39,654 nucleotides of DNA from Thermoflexales bacterium. GTDB taxonomy: Bacteria; Chloroflexota; Anaerolineae; B4-G1; DUEL01. Position numbers and translations under genes: made by a program. Positions within the stretch are counted from its first letter, which is position 1. Every line of letters begins with the position of its first letter. The DNA lies in the NCBI GenBank assembly GCA_014360895.1, contig JACIWQ010000018.1, positions 1 through 39,654 of the forward strand, written 5' to 3'. Of the stretch, positions 14,655 to 22,604 are shown piece after piece. The notes under the pieces were generated by a model that ran no database searches, was not told the DNA's origin, and was given only the letters and a program-made list of their open reading frames with translations.

Positions 14655-15900
14655 TTCTCGCTGGATTCGGGGAGCGGGGTGGGCGCTGATCCTGGCGGGG
14701 GGAGCGCTCGCGCTGGCCGCGCTGCTGCAGGGGATGGCGCGGCCTGCCGTGCATATGCGCCTCACCCCTACACTGGAGCCCCTGGTCCCCACCCGCACTC
14801 CATCCCCTGCGTCTTTGCCGGTGGCCTCTCCCTCAGCAACGGGACTATCTCCCACTCTCTCCCCTACACCTCCCGCTTCACGCATCACGCCTTCACGCAT
14901 CACGCCTTCACGCATCACGCCTCACGTTTCACGTTTCACGCCTCCCGCTTCACCTATCACGCCTCACGTTTCACGTTTCACGTACCACGACCTCCCCCGC
15001 TGGGGTGTCGGAGTTGCGGTCGGGCCCATTTCACGGTACAATACCACACCCCTGCGTCTGGGCTGGTACCTGGACTGGCGGGCCCGCGCCGACCCGCCCC
15101 GGCCGGGGGGCGTGGAGTACGCCCAGATGGTCCGGGTGAAGGACGGGGTGCTTCGCCCCGACGCGGAGGCCATCGCCGCCATCGCCCGGGCCAACCCCGG
15201 CTCCCTGTGGCTGATCGGCAACGAGCCGGACGTGAAGTGGCAGGACAACGTGGACCCCGTCACCTACGCCCGGCTGTATCACGAGGCCTACACGGTCATC
15301 AAAGGGGCCGACCCCACGGCGCAGGTGGCGATCGGCGGGGTCTCCCAGCCCACGCCGCTGCGGATGCGCTACCTGGACGCGGTGCTGGAGGCCTATCGGG
15401 AGCAGTTCGGAGCCCCGATGCCGGTGGACTTCTGGAACGTCCACAACTTCATCCTGCGGGAGGAGCGGGGCTCGTGGGGCGTGGACATCCCTCCCGGCCT
15501 CCCGGACGACCGGGGGGTGCTCTACGAGATAGAGGATTCGGGCAACCTGGAGGCTTTCCGGCGGCAGATATGGGACTTTCGGCGCTGGATGGCGGCGCGG
15601 GGCTACGGCGGCTGGCCGCTCATCGTCTCCGAGTACGGCATCCCAATGCCGGAGGACTACGGCTTCCCGCCGGAGCGGGTGGTGGCCTTCTTGGAGGGCA
15701 CCTTTGAGTTCTTTCTGACCGCCGCCGACCCGGCCCTGGGCAACCCGTCAGATGGCTACCGGTTGGTCCAGCGCTGGTGCTGGTACAGCCTGGACGATGT
15801 CACTTATCCCACCGGCCGCCTCTTTGACCCCCAGAGCGGGGCGATGACGGAGGTGGGGGAAGGATGGGTGGAATACGTATCGGCTCTGCAGTCACCATAA
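14647..15900 (+). CDS. Membrane-anchored clan-A-like glycoside hydrolase
   Basis: The 417-residue product has an N-terminal membrane helix (residues ~8-30), a Ser/Pro/Thr-rich linker (~38-113) and a TIM-barrel-like catalytic domain (~115-417). The acid/base candidate is Glu193 in LWLIGNEPD, and the nucleophile candidate is Glu329 in LIVSEYG, the standard strand-4 and strand-7 positions of retaining clan GH-A enzymes. FWNVHNF supports this. It probably trims or remodels the polysaccharide made by this locus on the outer face. The specific GH family and the substrate cannot be read here. The start is GTG 14647, overlapping the upstream gene. Linker residues ~77-113 come from a 7-nt repeat, in frame. 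Confidence 0.8.
   Translation: MGSSRWIRGAGWALILAGGALALAALLQGMARPAVHMRLTPTLEPLVPTRTPSPASLPVASPSATGLSPTLSPTPPASRITPSRITPSRITPHVSRFTPPASPITPHVSRFTYHDLPRWGVGVAVGPISRYNTTPLRLGWYLDWRARADPPRPGGVEYAQMVRVKDGVLRPDAEAIAAIARANPGSLWLIGNEPDVKWQDNVDPVTYARLYHEAYTVIKGADPTAQVAIGGVSQPTPLRMRYLDAVLEAYREQFGAPMPVDFWNVHNFILREERGSWGVDIPPGLPDDRGVLYEIEDSGNLEAFRRQIWDFRRWMAARGYGGWPLIVSEYGIPMPEDYGFPPERVVAFLEGTFEFFLTAADPALGNPSDGYRLVQRWCWYSLDDVTYPTGRLFDPQSGAMTEVGEGWVEYVSALQSP
14872..14990 (+). repeat. 7-nt tandem repeat (CACGTTT/CACGCCT) inside the glycosidase linker
   Basis: About 16 heptamers built on TCACGCC, TCACGCA and TCACGTT, encoding ITPSR/HVSRFT-type repeats in the linker. The motif is the reverse complement of the GTGAAAC repeat at 16661. 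Confidence 0.9.
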
Positions 15901-15917
15901 ACGAGGCTAATCGGCTA

Positions 15918-16679
15918 ATGGTGTTCAAGTGGTTGCGCCCCAAAACCCGACCGTCCGCGAAATCCCCAACGACCGCTGAAATATCTCACCCGCTCCAGGA
16001 GCGCATCGGCTATACGTTCCGGGAGCCGGGGTTGCTCCTGCGCGCCCTGACCCATCCCTCTTACGTCCACGAACACCCTGAGGAGGGCTGGGATAACCAG
16101 CGGCTGGAGTTTCTGGGCGACGCCGTCCTGAGCTTGACGGTCGCGGAATGGGTCTTCCATCGGTATCCCGAATTTCGGGAAGGGGAGATGACCCGCCTGC
16201 GGGCCGTCCTGGTCTCCGAAGAGATGCTGGCCCGCTTCGCGGCCCAACTGGGCCTGGGCGACTTCCTCCGCCTGGGAAAAGGCGAAGAGGAGCGCGGGGG
16301 GCGAGAGCGAGCGCCCAACCTGGCCGATGCCTTTGAGGCTGTGATCGGTGCGATGTATCTGGACGGCGGGCTGGAGCCGGTGCGGGCACTGGTGCGGCTG
16401 CTGATGGCGCCGATGGCGGAAGCGATTCTCGCCGCCGAGGCCGATAAGGACGCCAAGAGCCGCCTCCAGGAATGGGCCCAGGCCGAACTGGGCGTCACTC
16501 CCCGCTACCGCATCGTCGCCGAACATGGCCCCGAACACGCCAAGACCTTCGTCGCCGAGGTGCTCCTGGGGGACAAGGTAGCTGGCCGGGGGGAGGGGCG
16601 CTCCAAACAGGCCGCCGAACAGGCCGCCGCGCGGGACGCGTGGGAGCGGAGGACGGAGTACGAAACACGTGAAGAGTGA
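15918..16679 (+). CDS. rnc: Ribonuclease III
   Basis: This endoribonuclease cuts double-stranded RNA, including rRNA precursors. The family signature is intact: QRLEFLGDAVL (Glu64, Asp68 counted from ATG 15918), with the metal-binding pair in the second helix (LADAFEAVIGAMYLDGG). The C-terminal dsRNA-binding domain covers ~180-250 (DAKSRLQEWAQAELG to GRSKQAAEQAAARDAWE). ATG 15864 would overlap the glycosidase gene. ATG 15918 (253 residues) gives a length near the family norm. The last ~10 residues run into a 7-nt repeat. Placement after a polysaccharide locus is not functionally obvious. Confidence 0.95.
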   Translation: MVFKWLRPKTRPSAKSPTTAEISHPLQERIGYTFREPGLLLRALTHPSYVHEHPEEGWDNQRLEFLGDAVLSLTVAEWVFHRYPEFREGEMTRLRAVLVSEEMLARFAAQLGLGDFLRLGKGEEERGGRERAPNLADAFEAVIGAMYLDGGLEPVRALVRLLMAPMAEAILAAEADKDAKSRLQEWAQAELGVTPRYRIVAEHGPEHAKTFVAEVLLGDKVAGRGEGRSKQAAEQAAARDAWERRTEYETREE

Positions 16680-16724
16680 AACGTGAAACGTGAAACGTGA
16701 CAAGTGAAACGTGAGGCGTGAAGC
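16661..16724 (+). repeat. 7-nt tandem repeat (GTGAAAC) at the 3' end of rnc
   Basis: Eight to nine heptamers of GTGAAAC, GTGACAA and GTGAGGC type. The rnc stop TGA (16677-16679) lies inside it, and it fills the whole gap to the next start. Confidence 0.9.
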
Positions 16725-16727
16725 AAG

Positions 16728-17518
16728 ATGGACGTTCCGCTGGACGAAATCCTTCGCTGGCTGGCCCCCTTGTTGCCCTACCTGATCCGGGCCGGACAGA
16801 CGGCGGCCGATGAGGCCGGCCGTCGCCTCGTCGGCACGGCCTGGGAGGGCGTCCGCGCCGCCTGGGCCAAAATCCGCGCCCGGGAGTCCGTGGCCCGGGC
16901 CGCCCAGGACCTGGCCTCCCACCCCGACGACCCCGATGCTCAGGCCGCCCTCCGCTTCCAGATTCGCAAGGCCCTGGCCGAAGACCCCGCCCTGGCCGAA
17001 GAACTGGCCGGGCTCCTCCAGGCCCGCGAGGTTCACCTCTACATCCACCCGGCTCCTCCCCCCGTCCCTGAGCGCCCCCGCCCCCTCCACAACCTCCCGC
17101 AGCCCGACTACGTCCGCTTCGTCGGCCGGGAGGAGGAACTGGCCTGGCTTCGCCAGCGCCTCTCCCCCTCCAGCCGGGTCTGGGTGATTGCCCTCACCGG
17201 CATCGGCGGCGTGGGCAAGACGGCCCTGGCCCTGAAAATCGCCCACGAATACCGGGAGCGCTACGGCGAACTCCCGCCCGAAGAGCGCTTTGACGCATCG
17301 TCTGGGCCTCCGCCAAAGAGCAGGTCCTCACCTCCGCCGGCCCCAGGCCCGCCGGCCCTCCGGGCCTCGTCTCCCAGACCCTGGCCGAGGTCTACCGGGC
17401 CATCGCCCAGGCCCTGGAGCGGGAGGCCATCACCCGCGCCGCCCCCGAAGACCAGGACCGGGAGGTCCAGAAAGCCCTCACCGCTCATCTTTCCGACTTT
17501 TTGACAATCGGGAGGTAG
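16728..17518 (+). pseudogene. STAND (NB-ARC-type) ATPase remnant, frameshifted and truncated
   Basis: Residues ~1-105 form a helical effector-like head, then a Pro-rich hinge. The NB-ARC start follows: PDYVRFVGREEELAWL, with Walker A GIGGVGKTALA (residues ~163-173). At about 17295 the frame breaks. The + frame turns into Pro/Arg-rich nonsense, while one frame over continues as IVWASAKEQVLTSAG and LVSQTLAEVYRAIAQALERE, the expected sequence after FDA. One missing base at GAC-GC-ATC explains this. The joined protein stops at TAG 17516-17518, before Walker B and the sensor repeats, so the gene is also cut short. STAND proteins are commonly signalling or antiviral ATPases. The ribosome-binding site of the next gene sits in its last codons. 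Confidence 0.82.
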
Positions 17519-17521
17519 ACG

Positions 17522-19192
17522 ATGTACCAGGACCCGGAACGAATCGCAGAGGCCTGCAAGCGTTGGGAGGAAACCACCCTGAAGGAGACCCTCTGTCGTC
17601 AGATGGAGCGGTATCCGGAGTTCATCACCGCCTCCGGCGAGCCGGTCCAGCGGCTCTACACCCCCCTGGACCTGGAGGGGGACTACCTGGAGAAAATCGG
17701 CTTCCCCGGTGAGTACCCGTTCACCCGGGGCATCCACCCCACCATGTACCGGGGGCGGCTGTGGACGATGCGGATGTTCGCCGGATTCGGCACCGCCGAG
17801 GAGACCAACGCCCGCTTCAAGTACCTGCTGGCCCACGGCGAGACCGGCCTCTCCGTCGCCTTTGACCTGCCCACCCTGATGGGCTACGACACCGACGCGC
17901 CGGAGGCGGAGGGGGAGTTCGGCAAATGCGGCGTCGCCGTCTCCTCGCTGAAGGACATGGAGATTCTCTTTGACGGCATCCCGCTGGATAAAGTCACCAC
18001 CTCCATGACCATCAACAGTCCGGCGGCGGTCATCTGGGCCATGTACATCGCGGCGGCAGAGAAGCAGGGCGTCCGCATGGACCAACTGGGCGGCACCATC
18101 CAGAACGACATTCTCAAAGAGTACATCGCCCAGAAAGAGTACCTCTTCCCGCCCGAGCCCTCTATGCGGCTGGTGACGGACACCATAGAGTTCGGCAGCA
18201 AATATCTCCCCAAGTGGAACCCCATCAGCATCAGCGGGTACCACATCCGGGAGGCGGGCTCCACCGCCGCGCAGGAACTGGCCTTCACCCTGGCCGACGG
18301 CATGGAGTACGTCCGCTGGGCACTCCGGCGCGGTCTGAATATAGACGAGTTCGCCCCGCGCCTCTCGTTCTTCTTCAACTGCCACAACGACTTTCTGGAG
18401 GAGATCGCCAAATTCCGGGCCGCGCGCCGCATCTGGGCGCGCGAGATGCGCCATACCTTCGGGGCCAAAAACCCCCGCTCCTGGTGGATGCGCTTCCACA
18501 CTCAGACCGCCGGATGCACCCTCACCGCCCAGCAGCCGGAGATCAACATCGTCCGCGTCGCCATCCAGGCCCTGGCGGCGGTCCTGGGTGGGACGCAGTC
18601 GCTGCATACCAACAGCCTGGACGAGGCGCTGGCGCTGCCCAGCGAGTTCGCCGTCACCATCGCGCTGCGGACCCAACAGATTATCGCCCATGAGTCCGGT
18701 GTGGCCAACACCGTGGACCCCCTGGGCGGCTCCTACGCCATAGAGGCCCTCACGGACCGGCTGGAGCGGCAGGCCTACGACTACTTCGCCCGCATTGAGG
18801 CGCTGGGCGGCGTCATCCCGGCCATTGAAGCCGGCTTCTTCCAGAAAGAAATCGCCGACGCCGCTTACCGTTATCAGCGGGAGATAGACGAGCGGCGGCG
18901 CATCGTCGTGGGGGTCAACGAGTTCGTGGCCGAAGAACCGCTCAAGGTGCCCCTGCTGAAGATGGACCCGGAGGGCTACCGGCGGCAGTGCGAGCGGCTG
19001 GCCCGGGTGCGGGCGGAGCGGGATAGCGGCGCCGTGGGGCAGGCGCTGGACCGGCTGCGCATCGCCGCGCAGGGGACGGAGAATGTCATGCCGCACATCC
19101 TCAACGCCGTCCGCGCCTACGCCACCCTGCAGGAAATTATGGACATCTTCCGGGAGGTCTTTGGCCTCTACCGGGAGCCGATGGTCCTGTAA
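17522..19192 (+). CDS. Coenzyme B12-dependent acyl-CoA mutase large subunit, isobutyryl-CoA-mutase-like
   Basis: This is the catalytic TIM-barrel subunit (556 residues) without the C-terminal B12-binding domain, so it needs a separate small subunit, which is not in this window. Barrel landmarks include [46 protein letters not shown] and [16 protein letters not shown]. At the two substrate-determining positions it carries Phe86 (RMFAGFG) and Gln204 (IAQKEY), spaced 118 residues apart. Methylmalonyl-CoA mutase has Tyr89 and Arg207, and isobutyryl-CoA mutase has Phe80 and Gln198, with the same spacing. I therefore favour an ICM-type substrate (isobutyryl/n-butyryl-CoA or a relative). GGGAGG lies six bases before the ATG. 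No MeaB-type chaperone is near. Confidence 0.9.
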   Translation: MYQDPERIAEACKRWEETTLKETLCRQMERYPEFITASGEPVQRLYTPLDLEGDYLEKIGFPGEYPFTRGIHPTMYRGRLWTMRMFAGFGTAEETNARFKYLLAHGETGLSVAFDLPTLMGYDTDAPEAEGEFGKCGVAVSSLKDMEILFDGIPLDKVTTSMTINSPAAVIWAMYIAAAEKQGVRMDQLGGTIQNDILKEYIAQKEYLFPPEPSMRLVTDTIEFGSKYLPKWNPISISGYHIREAGSTAAQELAFTLADGMEYVRWALRRGLNIDEFAPRLSFFFNCHNDFLEEIAKFRAARRIWAREMRHTFGAKNPRSWWMRFHTQTAGCTLTAQQPEINIVRVAIQALAAVLGGTQSLHTNSLDEALALPSEFAVTIALRTQQIIAHESGVANTVDPLGGSYAIEALTDRLERQAYDYFARIEALGGVIPAIEAGFFQKEIADAAYRYQREIDERRRIVVGVNEFVAEEPLKVPLLKMDPEGYRRQCERLARVRAERDSGAVGQALDRLRIAAQGTENVMPHILNAVRAYATLQEIMDIFREVFGLYREPMVL

Positions 19193-19223
19193 CGGGTCGC
19201 AAGACACAGGAGAGAGTGGGCCG

Positions 19224-19475
19224 ATGAACCGCTGGCAATATCGGGTGACGGTGCACAGTGCGGAGGAAGTACGGCGGTGGGTAGAGGGGCCGGTGGCCCA
19301 GGTGCCGCCGATGCTCTACTGCGACACCGAGGGCATCTGCTATTTTGACGCCGGGGACCCCTTCCTGCGCGCCGTGGAGGCCGTCCTGAATGGCCCGGGC
19401 GAGCAGGGGTGGGAACTGGTCCAGGTCACCTTCCGCTCCCAGCAGATGATTTGCTTCTGGAAGCGGCCCAAATGA
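19224..19475 (+). CDS. Small DUF4177-like protein
   Basis: This is an 83-residue protein starting at ATG 19224 with AGGAGAG upstream. It begins WQYRVTVHS and ends GEQGWELVQVTFRSQQ then FWKRPK. The layout of one strand, a helix that includes the LNGPGEQGWEL word, and a closing beta hairpin is that of DUF4177-type proteins, whose role is unknown. It lies 31 bases after the mutase gene and is probably in the same transcript. There is a single internal CysX(5)CysYF region (LYCDTEGICYF). No signal peptide or membrane segment is seen. It may have a mutase-linked function, but only position supports that. Confidence 0.75.
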   Translation: MNRWQYRVTVHSAEEVRRWVEGPVAQVPPMLYCDTEGICYFDAGDPFLRAVEAVLNGPGEQGWELVQVTFRSQQMICFWKRPK

Positions 19476-19480
19476 GGGCC

Positions 19481-19514
19481 AGGTGACGGTCACCTAATAA
19501 GGTGACCGTCACCT
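19481..19514. promoter_or_regulatory. Twin palindrome between convergent genes
   Basis: AGGTGACGGTCACCT, a 4-base loop AATA, then AGGTGACCGTCACCT. The two 15-mers are exact reverse complements, and each is also a palindrome (GGTGAC-N-GTCACC). It could form one 15-bp hairpin or two cruciform or protein-binding half-sites. No T-run follows on either strand, so it is either a non-classical bidirectional terminator or a regulator site. Confidence 0.75.
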
Positions 19515-19516
19515 AT

Positions 19517-20335
19517 TTATTGCTGGCACTGCGGGCAGAAGTGGGCACTGCGGCCCCCGATACGGGCGCGGACGATGGAGGCCCCACAGCGGGGGCAGGG
19601 GGCGCCCTCCCGCCCGTAGACCGCCAGATGGGCCGCGAACTCCCCCGGGCGCCCGTCGGGGAGGACGTACCGCCGGTCCGCTAAAGTGGTGCCCTGGCGG
19701 GCAATTGCTTCCTCCAGCACTTCGCGGATGGCCCCGAGCAGGCGGGCCGCCTCCTCCGGCGTCAGTGTATCGGCGCGGCGGAGGGGAGAGAGGCCCGCCC
19801 GCCAGAGAACCTCGTCGGCGTAGATATTGCCCAGGCCGGCCAGGAAGTGCTGGTCGGTCAGCTGCACCTTCAGACGCACCCGCCGCCCCCGCAACATTTC
19901 CACCAGCCGCTCCGGCGTCAGGTCCGGGGCCAGCGGCTCCGGCCCCAGGTCGCCCAGCCAATCCTCCGGGCAAGCCGTCAGCACCATTCGCCCGAACTTG
20001 CGGGGGTCGGAGAAGCGCAGCCGCCGACCGTCGTCCAGATGAAAAACCACCCGGGTGTGGATGTCCTCGGGGGCATCCGCACCCTCCACCGCCAGCCGCC
20101 CGCTCATCCGCAGGTGGACCAGCAGCCATTCCCCGCCGTCCAGGCCCAGGAGCAGCCACTTCCCCCGGCGCCGGATTTCCTGAATGCGGCGCCCGGCCAG
20201 CCGCCGGGCAAAGGTCTCCGGGTCCGGCGCCGCGATGGTGCGCGGCCAGCAGACCCCCACCCGGACGATGCTCCGTCCAATAAGGATGTCCCTCAGTTCC
20301 CGCGCAAGGGTCTCTACTTCCGGCAGTTCGGGCAT
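19517..20335 (-). CDS. mutM: Formamidopyrimidine-DNA glycosylase (MutM/Fpg)
   Basis: This base-excision repair enzyme removes 8-oxoguanine and formamidopyrimidines, with AP-lyase activity. The N-terminus MPELPEVETLAREL supplies the catalytic Pro2 (after Met removal) and Glu3. The conserved Lys is Lys59 in RRGKWLL. The helix-two-turn-helix region is LAGLGNIYADEVLWRAGLSP. The C-terminal zinc finger is complete, CPRCG with a second CPQC pair. The length of 272 residues is normal. It is the last gene of a four-gene minus-strand group (P-ATPase, tsaD, decarboxylase, mutM). The 50-base gap upstream carries a hairpin at 20348-20370. Confidence 0.96.
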   Translation of the reverse strand: MPELPEVETLARELRDILIGRSIVRVGVCWPRTIAAPDPETFARRLAGRRIQEIRRRGKWLLLGLDGGEWLLVHLRMSGRLAVEGADAPEDIHTRVVFHLDDGRRLRFSDPRKFGRMVLTACPEDWLGDLGPEPLAPDLTPERLVEMLRGRRVRLKVQLTDQHFLAGLGNIYADEVLWRAGLSPLRRADTLTPEEAARLLGAIREVLEEAIARQGTTLADRRYVLPDGRPGEFAAHLAVYGREGAPCPRCGASIVRARIGGRSAHFCPQCQQ

Positions 20336-20347
20336 AGCGAAGCCCCC

Positions 20348-20370
20348 GGGAAAGTGCCTGGCACGTTCCC
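20348..20370. repeat. Near-perfect hairpin between mutM and the decarboxylase gene
   Basis: GGGAAAGTGCC-T-GGCACGTTCCC: 10 of 11 positions pair. No T-run follows on the minus strand, so read-through into mutM is expected. It may be a processing site or a small palindromic repeat. Confidence 0.7.
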
Positions 20371-20385
20371 CCGCAAAGGGGCGAA

Positions 20386-21534
20386 TTACTCGCGCACCTG
20401 CATTTCCGGATAATCAAATCCGTTGTACATCTTCGCGGACGTGACGTACGCGCCCGCCGGATAAATGAGCAAAAAGTCACCCGCCTTTACATCCTGGCTC
20501 AGTTGAGCGTGCTGGCTGAACACGTCGTGACTATCACAGGTCGGGCCGGTGACGACGTATTCCCCCAGAGGGCCCTCTTTCTCCTCCGGGGAGATGACGG
20601 CGTATTCCAGCCCGCCCATAATCCACTGAAAGCCCTGATTGATGCCGGTATCCACATACACCCACGTTCGCCGTTCCCGCCGGACCACGCCGATGACCCG
20701 GGTGACGACCACCCCCGCGTTGTCCGTCAGGAACGACCCCGGCTCGGCGTAAATCTCCATTCCGTACTTGGAGCGAATGTGCGCCAGGAAGGGGTTCAGA
20801 GTGCGGGCAATCTGTTCCAACAGGGCGTTCGCGTCCACCAGATGGGCCGGGAAGCCGCCGCCGATGTCCAGGAATCTCAAAGGAATACCGGCCGCGCGGC
20901 AGTCTTCAATCACTCCCAAGGAATCCTTTACCGCTTGCTCCCAGGCGGCCAGACGGGTGTTATTCCACCCCACGTGGAAAGAAATTCCCACCGGTTGCAG
21001 GTGTAGGTCCCGGGCTCGCCGGAACAGGGCAACGGCTTCGCCTGCCGGACAGCCGAATTTCTCGGAGAGTTCCCACCGGGCGCCGCGATTGGAGACGGCC
21101 AACCGCAGATAAACCTCGGCGCCGGGCGCGTAGTGCTCAATCTTGACCAGTTCGCTCTCCGTGTCTGCAACAAAAGTCCGCACTCCGGCCTGCGCGGCCC
21201 GGGCGATATGCTGTTCTATCTTGATCGGGTTACCGAACAAAATACGGGTGGCCGGGACGTGGAGCCGCTGGAGAATTTCTAACTCGCCCAGCGAAGCGAT
21301 CTCAAACGAGGCGCCCGCTTGCTGGAGTCTGCTCAGCACATCCGGATGGTTATTCGCCTTGACAGGGAAAAACACATGGTCAACTTGCAACTGCTCCCTG
21401 AAAGTGTGGATATTCTCCAGTAAGCACTGGGCCGAAAAGAGAAGGGCCGGTGTGCGAGGGGATTCTCCCCGCAGAAATGCCCGCACCATCCGGCGCACAG
21501 GCACGGGTAATTGACTGAAAGGAAAAGGTGTCAT
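20386..21534 (-). CDS. Fold-III PLP-dependent basic amino acid decarboxylase (ODC-like)
   Basis: This is a 382-residue member of the ornithine/diaminopimelate/arginine decarboxylase group 2. The PLP Schiff-base lysine is Lys59 in FFPVKANNHPD. The phosphate-binding and barrel signatures are SFHVGWNN (His187, with Trp where HVGS is common), FLDIGGGFP and IYAEPG (Glu264). The cross-subunit active site is GPTCDSHD (Cys333, Asp337), and YVDTGINQG supplies another acidic residue. It probably makes a polyamine precursor (putrescine from ornithine), but lysine or arginine use is not excluded. I chose ATG 21534 because CAGGAGACC precedes it. The longer frame to 21615 would run into tsaD. It lies between tsaD and mutM. 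Confidence 0.9.
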   Translation of the reverse strand: MTPFPFSQLPVPVRRMVRAFLRGESPRTPALLFSAQCLLENIHTFREQLQVDHVFFPVKANNHPDVLSRLQQAGASFEIASLGELEILQRLHVPATRILFGNPIKIEQHIARAAQAGVRTFVADTESELVKIEHYAPGAEVYLRLAVSNRGARWELSEKFGCPAGEAVALFRRARDLHLQPVGISFHVGWNNTRLAAWEQAVKDSLGVIEDCRAAGIPLRFLDIGGGFPAHLVDANALLEQIARTLNPFLAHIRSKYGMEIYAEPGSFLTDNAGVVVTRVIGVVRRERRTWVYVDTGINQGFQWIMGGLEYAVISPEEKEGPLGEYVVTGPTCDSHDVFSQHAQLSQDVKAGDFLLIYPAGAYVTSAKMYNGFDYPEMQVRE

Positions 21535-21586
21535 GGTCTCCTGCAGTAAATCAGAGTAGAAATGGGAAGCTCTCTCCGCACACCGG

Positions 21587-22594
21587 TTAGATGAGGCGGA
21601 GGTCAGGGGATACATCCAGGTCCCAGCCCGCGCGAGCTCCCGCCTGGTAGCGGAAGTAGCCGCAGGCCGCGACCATAGCCGCGTTGTCGGTGCAGAGGAT
21701 GGGAGGTGGGTAGTAGACGGGGACCCCGGAGCGTTCTCGCATCGCCGCCCGCAGGGCGCGGTTGGCCGAGACGCCCCCGGAAAGCAGGATGGCGGTTGCC
21801 CCGTAGTCTCGGGCGGCCGCCACCGTCTTGGTCACCAGCACATCCACCACGGCCTCCTGGAAAGCGGCGGCCAGGTCGGGGATGAAGCGCGGGGGGATTT
21901 CCTGCCCCTGGACCAGGCGTGCGACGGCGGTCTTCAGCCCGCTGAAACTGAAGTCGTACGTCCCCTCCAGCCAGGCGCGGGGGAGGCGAAAGTGGGCCGG
22001 ATTCCCCGACTGCGCGGCCCGTTCTATGCTGGGGCCGCCGGGGTAGGGGAGCCCCAGCAGCCGCCCCACCTTGTCAAAAGCCTCCCCTGCCGCGTCGTCC
22101 AGCGTGCCCCCCAGGTAGAGATAATCGCCGTGGCCCCGCATCAGGACCAGTTCCGTGTGCCCGCCGGAGACGATGAGGACCAGGAGCGGGAAAGAGAGGT
22201 CCGGTGGGGCGGCGCCCTCATCGGTGCTTTCCAGCCAGTTGGCATAGAGGTGCGCCTCCAGGTGGTTGACCGGGACCAGAGGCAACCCACGCCCCAGCGC
22301 CAGCCCTTTGGCGACGTTCACCCCCACCAACAGCGACCCCACCAGCCCCGGCCCCACCGTCACCGCCAGCGCGGTCAGGTCCTCCCAGGCGACCCGGGCC
22401 TGGGCCATGGCCTCCCGGATGACCGGGACGATGGCCTCAATGTGGGCGCGCGAGGCCAGTTCGGGGAACACACCGCCGTACCGCGCGTGGAGGTCTACCT
22501 GCGAGGCCACCACATTGGAGAGGATGCGGCGGCCGTCGGCCACGACGGCCGCCGCCGTCTCGTCGCAGGAGGTTTCAATCCCCAGGATGATCAT
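21587..22594 (-). CDS. tsaD: tRNA threonylcarbamoyladenosine transferase TsaD
   Basis: TsaD transfers the threonylcarbamoyl group to A37 of ANN-decoding tRNAs, with TsaB and TsaE partners that are not in this window. The ASKHA fold is clear: [16 protein letters not shown] at the N-terminus and [16 protein letters not shown]. The metal-binding HxxxH motif lies in [11 protein letters not shown], with VSGGHTELV and [13 protein letters not shown] as nucleotide-binding segments. ATG 22594 gives 335 residues, the family norm. It begins only ten bases after the P-ATPase stop, so it is transcribed with it. It is an essential housekeeping gene embedded in this minus-strand operon. Confidence 0.96.
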   Translation of the reverse strand: MIILGIETSCDETAAAVVADGRRILSNVVASQVDLHARYGGVFPELASRAHIEAIVPVIREAMAQARVAWEDLTALAVTVGPGLVGSLLVGVNVAKGLALGRGLPLVPVNHLEAHLYANWLESTDEGAAPPDLSFPLLVLIVSGGHTELVLMRGHGDYLYLGGTLDDAAGEAFDKVGRLLGLPYPGGPSIERAAQSGNPAHFRLPRAWLEGTYDFSFSGLKTAVARLVQGQEIPPRFIPDLAAAFQEAVVDVLVTKTVAAARDYGATAILLSGGVSANRALRAAMRERSGVPVYYPPPILCTDNAAMVAACGYFRYQAGARAGWDLDVSPDLRLI

Positions 22595-22604
22595 CGCGCG
22601 TCCC

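Noticed and set aside
17261-19207. Long open frame of 648 codons on the minus strand
   Set aside because: It is antisense to the acyl-CoA mutase gene. High third-position GC leaves the opposite strand open. The protein is of low complexity and matches no domain I know.
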